From [Clostridium] saccharolyticum WM1 (GTDB lineage Bacteria; Bacillota; Clostridia; Lachnospirales; Lachnospiraceae), in contig NC_014376.1 of NCBI RefSeq assembly GCF_000144625.1, positions 1,426,001 to 1,490,000 of the forward strand: a stretch of 64,000 nucleotides of DNA, given 5' to 3'. Below, one piece after another: positions 1-7,705 of this stretch; position 1 is the first letter of the stretch, and each line of letters begins with the position of its first letter. The position numbers and the translations under genes were made by a program. The notes beneath the pieces were generated by a model. It was not told where the DNA came from and made no database searches. It was given only the letters and a program-made list of their open reading frames with translations.

Positions 1-917
1 GCAATACTGCTTCCGCGGACTATCAAAGCAGGGAAACCGGCCTGGTGGATTTCACGGGAGATGAGGATGACATTTTAAATAAAATCAGGACTCTTATTTC
101 CATACTTCCTTCCAATAGTGAGGATGACATGTCTTATGATGAGTGCAGTGATGATTTAAACCGTGTTTGCTCCGATCTGGAAAATTATGTGGGAGATACG
201 GCGGTCGCATTGGCACAGATTTCCGATAATCAGTTCTTTATGGAGACCAGGAAGGAATATGCGGCTTCCATGGTAACCGGCTTTATCCGTTTAAACGGCA
301 TGACAGTGGGCTGTGTTGCAAACAGAACGGAGTCTTATAATGAAAGCGGCCTTAAAACAGCAGAATACGATGCCTTATTAAGCGGGCAGGGCTGTGAAAA
401 AGCTGCAAGATTCATTAATTTCTGTGATGCGTTCAGCATTCCTGTACTTACCTTAGTAAATGTAAAAGGATATGAGGCGACTCCATGTTCCGAGAAAAGG
501 ATTGCAAGGGCTGCCGCAGGGCTTACCTATGCCTTTGCCAACGCCACTGTGCCCAAAGTAACGGTTATTCTCGGTCAGGCCCTTGGAACGGCATATCTGA
601 CTATGAACAGCAAGTCCATTGGAGCCGATGTGGTTTATGCCTGGCCGTCTGCGACCATTGGCATGATGGAACCGTCCGAAGCGGTCAAGATCATGTATGC
701 CGATGAGATATCGAAAGCAGAGGATGGAAAGGCCCTTATTAACGATAAGGCAGAAAGCTACCGAAGCCTTCAGTCCAGTGCCCTTTCTGCGGCAAAGAGA
801 GGATATGTTGACGATATCATTGATGCCGGTGAAACAAGAGCCCGTGTCATTGCGGCATTTGAGATGCTGTTCACAAAGAGAGAGGATCGTCCCGCGAAAA
901 AACATGGCACGATATAG
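1..917 (+). CDS. Acyl-CoA carboxylase-type carboxyltransferase (MmdA-like), 5' end outside window
   Basis: The reading frame is open from the first bases, so the gene starts upstream of the window; the GTG at 45 is internal. About 300 residues of the C-terminal carboxyltransferase (crotonase-like) half are present. Family hallmarks seen are ATVPKVTVI, GADVVYAWPSATIG, RGYVDDIID and the typical C-terminus with TKRE(D)RPAKKHG. In this family the protein moves a carboxyl group between an acyl-CoA (methylmalonyl-CoA, malonyl-CoA or similar) and carrier-bound biotin. The usual Pro-Gly loop around the VPGF segment is replaced by VKGYEATPCSEKR, so the substrate may not be methylmalonyl-CoA. It is followed after 17 bases by the gamma-subunit gene, and the biotin carrier and beta subunit lie downstream, so it is the cytosolic catalytic subunit of a membrane decarboxylase complex. 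Confidence 0.85.
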   Translation, partial: NTASADYQSRETGLVDFTGDEDDILNKIRTLISILPSNSEDDMSYDECSDDLNRVCSDLENYVGDTAVALAQISDNQFFMETRKEYAASMVTGFIRLNGMTVGCVANRTESYNESGLKTAEYDALLSGQGCEKAARFINFCDAFSIPVLTLVNVKGYEATPCSEKRIARAAAGLTYAFANATVPKVTVILGQALGTAYLTMNSKSIGADVVYAWPSATIGMMEPSEAVKIMYADEISKAEDGKALINDKAESYRSLQSSALSAAKRGYVDDIIDAGETRARVIAAFEMLFTKREDRPAKKHGTI

Positions 918-934
918 AATGAGGTGACAGGTAT

Positions 935-1705
935 ATGAAACTGAATATGAAACGAGTAGCATTGGGACTAATTATGGCAGTCTGCCTCTTTTCATTATCT
1001 GCATGCAGCAAAGCCGATACCGGATCACAGGAAATCGATGCCGGTGTCCAGACGCAGATGGAGAAGCTTCCCGGTTCTTTCCTGGAACTGTATGCCGGTC
1101 TTGAAGACAGCCAGGTGGCTGAATTTAAGAAGAACATGCTATCCCAGGATCAGTATGCTGCTTTGGCAGAGGGAGTGGATTCCTGGGAAAATGTAAAAGA
1201 TGATCTTGGGGCTTTGGTATCCATTGGCGATACAGTAAAGGTAGAGGCCATTGATCATGGATACAGCGCCACGGTTGATGCGGCATTTGAAAAGAGAAAT
1301 CTGGAGTTTTCTATTACAACGGATTTAAAGCTTACAAAGATCACCGGTGTGGCGTTTGTACCGGAATATACGTTGGGCGAACGGATGGAAAAGGCTGTGT
1401 TCAATACCCTGATGGGCATGGGTACCGTATTCCTTGTACTGATTTTTATCAGCCTGCTGATCGGGGGCTTTCAGTATATCGGTAAATTTGAATCGAAGAT
1501 GAAGGGCAAGGCGCAGGAGCCTGCTTTACAGCCAATTCCTGCAGCTCCTGTCCCTGTTGCAGAAGAGGCAGAAGAACTTGTGGATGACTTAGAGCTGGTG
1601 GCAGTGATCACCGCAGCAATCGCAGCATCTACAGGAGGTTCTCCCCAGGGTCTGGTGGTCCGTTCCATCAAACGAGCACCGGTCAGTAAATGGAAAAAAG
1701 CTTAA
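935..1705 (+). CDS. Sodium-pump decarboxylase gamma subunit (OadG-like) fused to a lipoprotein ectodomain
   Basis: 256 residues. The N-terminus is a lipoprotein signal (hydrophobic stretch ending LSACS at residues 22-26). An extracellular alpha/beta domain of about 110 residues follows (residues 30-145), then one membrane helix around residues 150-175 (TVFLVLIFISLLIGGF) and a cytoplasmic Pro/Ala-rich tail. The end has the OadG signature AAIAASTGG followed by a basic C-terminus. OadG subunits anchor the carboxyltransferase and biotin carrier to the beta subunit; the extra lipid-anchored domain is longer than the roughly 80-120 residues of classical OadG. Ribosome site GAGGTGA lies 8 bases before ATG 935. 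It is second in the decarboxylase operon. Confidence 0.85.
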   Translation: MKLNMKRVALGLIMAVCLFSLSACSKADTGSQEIDAGVQTQMEKLPGSFLELYAGLEDSQVAEFKKNMLSQDQYAALAEGVDSWENVKDDLGALVSIGDTVKVEAIDHGYSATVDAAFEKRNLEFSITTDLKLTKITGVAFVPEYTLGERMEKAVFNTLMGMGTVFLVLIFISLLIGGFQYIGKFESKMKGKAQEPALQPIPAAPVPVAEEAEELVDDLELVAVITAAIAASTGGSPQGLVVRSIKRAPVSKWKKA

Positions 1706-1726
1706 TCAATCAGGAGGATGATCATC

Positions 1727-2122
1727 ATGAAGAATTATACAATTACAGTAAACGGAAATGTATATGAAGTAACCGTGGAAGAAGGCTCATCATTAAGTGC
1801 ACCCGCAGCGGGTAAGAAACCATCGGCTCCTGTACCAGCGGCAGCTCCGGCCCCGGCGGCAGCTCCGGCAGCGGCTCCCATGAAAGCAGCCAGTGCAGGT
1901 ACGGAAGGCTCTGTCAAGGTGGCAGCTCCCATGCCGGGCAAGATCCTTGGCGTAAAGACCAGCGCAGGCCAGGCCGTAAAGAAAGGCGATGTGCTTGTTG
2001 TGCTTGAGGCTATGAAAATGGAAAATGAAATCGTGGCACCTTCCGATGGAACAGTTGCCGGCGTTAATGTAGCGGTGGGCGATTCAGTAGAAGCAGGAGC
2101 AACCTTGGCTACATTAAACTAG
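1727..2122 (+). CDS. Biotin carboxyl carrier protein of the decarboxylase
   Basis: 131 residues. The chosen start is ATG 1727, nine bases after AGGAGG (1712-1717); the earlier ATG at 1718 touches the ribosome site and is unlikely. Layout: a short N-terminal beta segment, an Ala/Pro-rich flexible linker (about residues 25-55), then a biotinyl/lipoyl domain (residues 60-131) with the biotinylation motif EAMKMEN, where the second-last Lys is the modified residue. The flexible linker lets the biotin arm shuttle carboxyl groups between the carboxyltransferase and the membrane beta subunit. Size and layout resemble the 1.3S subunit of transcarboxylase and the MmdC/OadC-type carrier. Confidence 0.93.
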   Translation: MKNYTITVNGNVYEVTVEEGSSLSAPAAGKKPSAPVPAAAPAPAAAPAAAPMKAASAGTEGSVKVAAPMPGKILGVKTSAGQAVKKGDVLVVLEAMKMENEIVAPSDGTVAGVNVAVGDSVEAGATLATLN

Positions 2123-2177
2123 TACGGAAGGATCCGCTGAACACTCAATAGAGCGGATTCCATATGGAGGGATTAAC

Positions 2178-3326
2178 ATGGATTATATTGGTAATACATT
2201 TAACAATCTTCTTCAGCAGACCGCGTTCTTTAACCTGACCGCAGGAAATATGATCATGATCCTGGTAGCCTTTGTGTTTTTATACCTGGCTATCAGGAAA
2301 GGGTTTGAGCCACTGCTTCTGGTGCCGATTTCCTTTGGTATGCTGTTAGTCAATATCTATCCGGATATTATGAAGGAGACTGGAGCAGATGGTTCCGGAG
2401 GCGGACTGCTGCAGTATTTCTTTAAACTGGATGAATGGGGCATCCTGCCTCCCCTGATTTTCATGGGCGTGGGAGCCATGACGGATTTCGGCCCTCTGAT
2501 CGCCAACCCAAAGAGCTTTCTTCTGGGTGCTGCTGCCCAGTTCGGAATTTATTCCGCTTATTTTCTAGCGATATTTATGGGCTTTAACGATAAGGCTGCT
2601 GCGGCCATCTCCATCATCGGAGGAGCTGACGGGCCGACTTCCATATTCCTTGCAGGGAAGCTGGGAATGACTGCTCTCATGGGACCCATTGCGGTTGCGG
2701 CTTATTCTTATATGGCGCTGGTGCCAATTATCCAGCCGCCGATCATGAAGCTTCTGACAACGGAGAAAGAAAGAAAGATCAAGATGGAACAGCTTCGTCC
2801 CGTATCAAGGCTTGAGAGAATTTTATTCCCTATTATTGTAACAACGGTAGTATGTATGATTCTTCCTACAACGGCCCCCCTGGTGGGCATGCTGATGTTG
2901 GGCAACTTATTTAAGGAGTCCGGTGTAGTGAAGCAGTTAACGGAGACTGCAGGCAATGCCATGATGTATATCGTAGTAATCCTGCTGGGAACTTCCGTAG
3001 GTGCCACCACAAGCGCGGAAGCATTCCTGAATTTAAACACCATTAAGATCGTGGTTCTTGGACTGGTGGCATTTTCCATAGGAACGGCAGCCGGCGTTCT
3101 TTTTGGCAAACTGATGTGCAAGGTAACCGGTGGCAAGGTGAATCCTCTCATTGGTTCCGCAGGAGTATCTGCTGTCCCTATGTCTGCCCGTGTATCCCAG
3201 AAAGTGGGCGCTGAGGCAGACCCCAGCAATTTCCTGCTGATGCATGCCATGGGACCAAATGTGGCAGGCGTTATCGGTACGGCGGTAGCTGCCGGTACGT
3301 TTATGGCAATATTTGGAGTAAGATGA
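2178..3326 (+). CDS. oadB: Sodium-translocating decarboxylase beta subunit
   Basis: 382 residues, very hydrophobic, with about ten membrane helices. The protein carries the beta-subunit signatures GGADGPTSIFLAGKL (about residues 148-162) and the C-terminal segments SAVPMSARVSQ and GPNVAGVIGTAVAAG. This subunit removes CO2 from carboxybiotin and uses the energy to export Na+. The ribosome site GGAGGG is 6 bases before ATG 2178. It lies directly after the biotin carrier and 142 bases before the oxaloacetate-type carboxyltransferase. That spacer contains a modest ATTTGGC/GCCAAAT inverted repeat but no terminator. Confidence 0.95.
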   Translation: MDYIGNTFNNLLQQTAFFNLTAGNMIMILVAFVFLYLAIRKGFEPLLLVPISFGMLLVNIYPDIMKETGADGSGGGLLQYFFKLDEWGILPPLIFMGVGAMTDFGPLIANPKSFLLGAAAQFGIYSAYFLAIFMGFNDKAAAAISIIGGADGPTSIFLAGKLGMTALMGPIAVAAYSYMALVPIIQPPIMKLLTTEKERKIKMEQLRPVSRLERILFPIIVTTVVCMILPTTAPLVGMLMLGNLFKESGVVKQLTETAGNAMMYIVVILLGTSVGATTSAEAFLNLNTIKIVVLGLVAFSIGTAAGVLFGKLMCKVTGGKVNPLIGSAGVSAVPMSARVSQKVGAEADPSNFLLMHAMGPNVAGVIGTAVAAGTFMAIFGVR

Positions 3327-3468
3327 TTTGGCGTCATACCCACAGGTCTTTCGGGAATATGTTCTATGGCCAAATGATCAATGGCATGGCTGAACTATAG
3401 CGGCACTTGGAAGGGCTTTATGCCTTTCTGTCAATCAGATAAATGAACAATAACCAGGAGGTAAGACA

Positions 3469-4881
3469 ATGGCAGAAATAGAAAAAAAGCCGGTTAAGAT
3501 TGTGGAGACAGTCCTTCGTGACGCTCACCAGTCTTTGCTTGCTACAAGAATGACTACCGAACAGATGCTTCCCGTTGTGGAGAAGATGGATCGGGTTGGT
3601 TATCATGCGGTGGAATGCTGGGGCGGTGCAACTTTTGACGCATGCCTTCGCTTTCTGAAGGAAGATCCTTGGATAAGGCTTAGAAAGCTGAGAGATGGCT
3701 TTAAAAATACAAAGCTGCAGATGCTGTTCAGAGGACAGAATATTCTGGGCTATAACCATTATGCAGATGATGTGGTAGAGTATTTTGTGCAGAAATCCCT
3801 GGCTAACGGCGTTGATATTATCCGCATCTTTGACTGCTTTAACGATCTCCGCAACTTACAGACCGCAGTGACTGCCTGCAACAGGGAAAAGGGCCATGCA
3901 CAGGTGGCTTTGTGCTACACTCTGGGAGAGGCCTATACCCTGGACTACTGGAAGGACATTGCCAAAAGGATCGAGGATATGGGAGCGGATTCTATCGGAA
4001 TCAAGGACATGGCAGGGCTTTTAACGCCTTATAAGGCTGACGAGCTGGTGCGCGCTTTAAAAGAGTCTACAACCCTTCCTATTGACATGCACACTCATTA
4101 CACCTCCGGTGTTGCATCCATGACCTATTTAAAGGGAGTGGAAGCAGGCTGTGATATTATTGATACTGCAATGTCACCCCTTGCTCTGGGAACCAGCCAG
4201 CCGGCAACGGAGGTCATGGTGGAGACCTTCCGGGGAACCCCATATGATACAGGCTTTGACCAGAATCTTCTGGCAGAAATCTGCGCATATTTCCAGCCGA
4301 TCCGGGAGGAAGCTTTAAAGAGCGGACGCTTAAATCCCAAGGTATTAGGCGTGGATATCAAGACCCTTCAGTATCAGGTACCCGGGGGCATGCTGTCCAA
4401 CCTAGTCAGCCAGCTTAAGGAAGCAGGTCAGGAAGACCGTTACATGGATGTTCTTCAGGAGATTCCAAGAGTAAGAAAAGAATTCGGAGAGCCGCCTCTT
4501 GTTACTCCGTCTTCCCAGATCGTTGGCACTCAGGCGGTATTGAATGTCATAAGCGGGGAACGATATAAGATTGTAACAAAAGAGACTAAGAAGATATTTT
4601 TAGGTGAGTTTGGACAGACGGTTAAGCCCTTTGATGCAGAGGTACAGAAAAAGATCATCGGTGATGAGACGCCTATTACCTGCCGTCCGGCAGATTTAAT
4701 CGCTCCCCAGCTCCCTCAGTTTGAGAAGGAATGTGCCCAGTGGAAGCAGCAGGATGAGGATGTTTTATCCTATGCCCTGTTCCCAGGCGTTGCAAAAGAG
4801 TTCTTTGAGTATCGGGCCGCCCAGCAGACCGGCGTGGATTCTTCTATGGCTGATAAGGAAAATAAGGTTTATCCGGTATAA
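3469..4881 (+). CDS. oadA: Oxaloacetate decarboxylase alpha / pyruvate carboxylase subunit B-type carboxyltransferase (no biotin domain)
   Basis: 470 residues. It contains an HMGL-like TIM barrel (residues 8-280) with RDAHQSLLATRM at the N-terminus, the catalytic-lysine segment GIKDMAGLL and the metal-binding MHTHYTSG. The conserved carboxylase domain follows (about residues 290-450). It ends without the C-terminal biotinyl domain found in about 590-residue OadA proteins, consistent with the separate biotin carrier gene upstream. It transfers carboxyl between oxaloacetate/pyruvate and biotin. ATG 3469 follows AGGAGGT at good spacing. It is the last gene of the operon, followed by a strong terminator. 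A role as the 5S partner of a transcarboxylase is an alternative to simple decarboxylation. Confidence 0.9.
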   Translation: MAEIEKKPVKIVETVLRDAHQSLLATRMTTEQMLPVVEKMDRVGYHAVECWGGATFDACLRFLKEDPWIRLRKLRDGFKNTKLQMLFRGQNILGYNHYADDVVEYFVQKSLANGVDIIRIFDCFNDLRNLQTAVTACNREKGHAQVALCYTLGEAYTLDYWKDIAKRIEDMGADSIGIKDMAGLLTPYKADELVRALKESTTLPIDMHTHYTSGVASMTYLKGVEAGCDIIDTAMSPLALGTSQPATEVMVETFRGTPYDTGFDQNLLAEICAYFQPIREEALKSGRLNPKVLGVDIKTLQYQVPGGMLSNLVSQLKEAGQEDRYMDVLQEIPRVRKEFGEPPLVTPSSQIVGTQAVLNVISGERYKIVTKETKKIFLGEFGQTVKPFDAEVQKKIIGDETPITCRPADLIAPQLPQFEKECAQWKQQDEDVLSYALFPGVAKEFFEYRAAQQTGVDSSMADKENKVYPV

Positions 4882-4905
4882 TTATATAATATGTTTGATT
4901 TTATT

Positions 4906-4950
4906 AAGCTTATTCAGGTGTCCGTTATGGATGCCTGAATAAGCTTTTTT
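4906..4950 (+). terminator. Rho-independent terminator of the decarboxylase operon
   Basis: Perfect 13-bp stem (4906-4918 with 4934-4946), 15-base loop, then a run of T. Placed 25 bases after the oadA-like stop codon. Confidence 0.95.
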
Positions 4951-5161
4951 CTATGGAAGCTTTTATGAAACCTTCTGACGTTTGAGGTGTTCCTTTGCAA
5001 CTACTGCAAAAATGCTCCTTTTCCATGGTTGATTTGTTTGCTGGGTTTTTATTCTCTTATGATGCCGGTTTATGATCTGCCTTGTTCCAACTTTAAAGAT
5101 TTTCTTACAAATATTTCCATTTGTCTGAACTTTAGCTGATTCGGTTGACACATGGTATCAT

Positions 5162-5189
5162 TTGTCATTATAATAAATAAATGTATTAT
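5162..5189 (+). promoter_or_regulatory. Candidate promoter for the dockerin glucosaminidase
   Basis: TTGTCA (5162-5167), 16-base spacer, TATTAT (5184-5189), 52 bases before the next start codon. The rest of the gene-free stretch 4951-5241 shows no ORF or hairpin that I can support. Confidence 0.5.
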
Positions 5190-5241
5190 TTACATATAAC
5201 TGGAAATTTAAAAATACAAGAGGACATATTGGGAGAAACAC

Positions 5242-7584
5242 ATGAAAAAGTATAGAAAAGCTCGTAAGATGGCCATTATCCTGGCCAGTGTCCTGGTGAT
5301 GGACTCTTATACGGGAGTTATTTCGCCATACATAAATACCTATGCCTATACGGAAAAGGCAGCAACCGTAAATGCTACCTCGCTGAATGTAAGAAGCGGG
5401 CCTGGCACGACCTATTCTGTTGTTACAAAGCTGACGAATGGGGCATCTGTAACTGTGATTGATGAAAAAAATGCTTCGGATGGAGCGCTTTGGTATCAGA
5501 TCCGTGTGTCCGGTTCAGGAGGCCAGAAGGTTACCGGATATGTTTCCAAAAGCTTTCTCCGGTTTCCGGCATCCTATACGAATGATGCGGATTTTGAGTC
5601 CCGGCTAACGGCAGAAGGCTTTCCTGAAAGCTATAAGGTGAGGCTGCGTGCCCTTCATGCCCAGTACCCCAAGTGGGTGTTCCGCGCCCAGCATACAAAT
5701 CTTGACTGGAACACAGCCGTTAAGGAAGAAAGCCTGGCTGGAAAGACTCTGGTTCACACCAACAGTCTGTCTTCCTGGAAGTCTACCATAGACGGCGCTT
5801 ACAACTGGGACACCAGCACATGGATCGGATATGACGGAAGCTCCTGGGTCACTGCTTCTGCAGATATTGTGAAATATTATATGGATCCCAGAAACTTTCT
5901 TGATGAAACCAATGTGTTCCAGTTTATGACCCATACATATGACAGCAGCAAACATACGGCAGATGGATTAAAGACCATGGTAAAGGGAACCTTTCTATCC
6001 GGCGAATCTTCCGGAGGAAGCGGCGGCAACGGCAGTACACCGGGAAATACAGACTCATCCGGAGGCGGCACCGTCATAGGGCCAGGGGCAGCCATAGGGC
6101 CGGGGGCATCCGTCAGCCCATCCACAGGGGCAGCCCAGGATTCCGGCTCAGGAAAGGCCAGCCTGGAGGGACCCCAGGCGTCCATAACGCCGAAAAACCT
6201 TCCGGTCCTTATGGAATACGGACCTGGAGCCAGCCTTTCGGGACCGTCCTCTTCCAATTCGTCAGGAACCGTTACAGGCAGCAGCGCCTATGTGAACATG
6301 ATCATGAATGCGGCAGCCCAGTCAGGAGTAAATCCTTACGTCCTTGCGGCTATGATCATTCAGGAGCAGGGATCTTCAGGAGCAGGCAAAAGTATTTCAG
6401 GTAAAGAGCCTGGTTACGAAGGATATTATAATTTTTTTAATATAGAAGCGTATCAGTCCGGTTCCATGACTGCGGTGCAAAGAGGCTTATGGTGGGCATC
6501 TCAATCCGGCAATTATGAACGGCCCTGGAATTCACCTGAAAAATCAATTTTAGGCGGAGCTTTCTATTATGGTAATAACTATGTAAAAGTTGGGCAGGAT
6601 ACTTTTTATCTGAAGAAATTTAACGTACAGGGGTCTAATTTATATAAACACCAGTATATGACCAATGTGCAGGGAGCTGCATCAGAGGGGGCTGTTTATT
6701 CAAAAGCCTATAACAGTGACATGAAACAGACAGAGCTTGAATTTAAAATCCCTGTTTATAACAACATGCCTGATAATCCATGCAGCCAGCCAACAGGTGA
6801 CGGCAACCCCAATAATAAACTGTCAGGCTTAAGCGTGGAGGGCTTTGCAATGACTCCTACCTTTAGCCGTGATACGCTGGAATACAACCTGATTGTGGAT
6901 CCCGGTGTGTCAAGCATCAACCTGTATGCAACACCCCTCAGTTCTCTGGCCTCCGTCAACGGAACCGGGACGATCACACTTTCAAACGGCAATAATGATA
7001 TAAAGGTGGCGGTTACCGCCCAAAACGGCAGCGTAAGGGAATATGTCCTCCATGTCGTGCGTCAGAGCAACGGCCCGACTTATTCCTCAGGAGTAGGAGC
7101 CAGTCCTGGGGGCAACGCCTCTTCCGGACAGGGCAGCAGCAGTTCGGGAGGCAACCCCTCTTCCGGGCCAGGCAGCAGCAGCGGACCGGGAGTATCCAAG
7201 CCTTCCGGCACTGACAATGCAGGCACACCGGGAGGAAGCAATGTAACCATAGCGCCTAATGGCTCCGCGAACATTTCCGTACAGACCTCTACGGGAGTTA
7301 TTTCCCAGGGACCGGGCACAGACATCAAGGTGACGGAAGCAGCGTTAGGGAGTCCGCAGCAGACACAGGCTTCTGCTGCCGCAGGCCAGTCATCTGCCTA
7401 TGCAAAAGGTGATATCAATGGGGATGGAAAAATAAACAGTCTGGATACCCTGAAGCTTCAGCGTTATCTTCTGGGTCTGGAAACCATTCCGGAGAAAGGC
7501 ATGCTTTCAGCCGACTTTAATGGAGACGGCAAAGTGAATTCACAGGATCTTCTGCTTTTGCAGAAAAAAATCCTAGGACTTTAA
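5242..7584 (+). CDS. Secreted SH3b / N-acetylglucosaminidase with cadherin-like domain and C-terminal dockerin
   Basis: 780 residues. An N-terminal signal sequence (about residues 1-33) is followed by a bacterial SH3 domain (residues 35-110, ATSLNVRSGPGTTYSVV). Next come a conserved module (residues 128-240, with YPKWVFRAQHTNLDW), a Gly/Ser/Pro-rich linker, and a glucosaminidase domain (about residues 345-490) with the acidic catalytic segment AAMIIQEQG. A cadherin-like beta-sandwich (about 530-615), a second Gly/Ser linker, and a type I dockerin (about 722-780) complete it. The dockerin is clear from two calcium loops, DINGDGKINSLD and DFNGDGKVNSQD. The enzyme should cleave GlcNAc linkages in peptidoglycan during growth or division. 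The next gene encodes a membrane-bound cohesin, its probable docking partner. Confidence 0.9.
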   Translation: MKKYRKARKMAIILASVLVMDSYTGVISPYINTYAYTEKAATVNATSLNVRSGPGTTYSVVTKLTNGASVTVIDEKNASDGALWYQIRVSGSGGQKVTGYVSKSFLRFPASYTNDADFESRLTAEGFPESYKVRLRALHAQYPKWVFRAQHTNLDWNTAVKEESLAGKTLVHTNSLSSWKSTIDGAYNWDTSTWIGYDGSSWVTASADIVKYYMDPRNFLDETNVFQFMTHTYDSSKHTADGLKTMVKGTFLSGESSGGSGGNGSTPGNTDSSGGGTVIGPGAAIGPGASVSPSTGAAQDSGSGKASLEGPQASITPKNLPVLMEYGPGASLSGPSSSNSSGTVTGSSAYVNMIMNAAAQSGVNPYVLAAMIIQEQGSSGAGKSISGKEPGYEGYYNFFNIEAYQSGSMTAVQRGLWWASQSGNYERPWNSPEKSILGGAFYYGNNYVKVGQDTFYLKKFNVQGSNLYKHQYMTNVQGAASEGAVYSKAYNSDMKQTELEFKIPVYNNMPDNPCSQPTGDGNPNNKLSGLSVEGFAMTPTFSRDTLEYNLIVDPGVSSINLYATPLSSLASVNGTGTITLSNGNNDIKVAVTAQNGSVREYVLHVVRQSNGPTYSSGVGASPGGNASSGQGSSSSGGNPSSGPGSSSGPGVSKPSGTDNAGTPGGSNVTIAPNGSANISVQTSTGVISQGPGTDIKVTEAALGSPQQTQASAAAGQSSAYAKGDINGDGKINSLDTLKLQRYLLGLETIPEKGMLSADFNGDGKVNSQDLLLLQKKILGL

Positions 7585-7602
7585 TTTGCGCGAGCAAGGA
7601 GT

Positions 7603-7683
7603 CCAATGACTGTGCCTGCATTTTCATTGGGCGAATCCCGCGGCAACTAAGGAAAACCCGCTAAGTGTGTCTTTTCTTAGTTG
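7603..7683 (+). other. Two hairpins in the glucosaminidase-cohesin spacer
   Basis: Hairpin 1: CCAATGA (7603-7609) with TCATTGG (7624-7630). Hairpin 2: a 12-bp stem with one G-T pair, 7644-7655 with 7672-7683, ending 22 bases before the cohesin start codon. Neither has a T-run on the + strand, so they look like RNA processing, stability or regulatory structures rather than a plain terminator. Confidence 0.55.
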
Positions 7684-7705
7684 TCCAACTAAAATAGGAG
7701 ATAAT

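Noticed and set aside
2708-3373. 221-residue antisense ORF on the minus strand of oadB
   Set aside because: It is the shadow of a hydrophobic, GC-balanced gene with clear family motifs; it has no ribosome site and no recognisable protein character.
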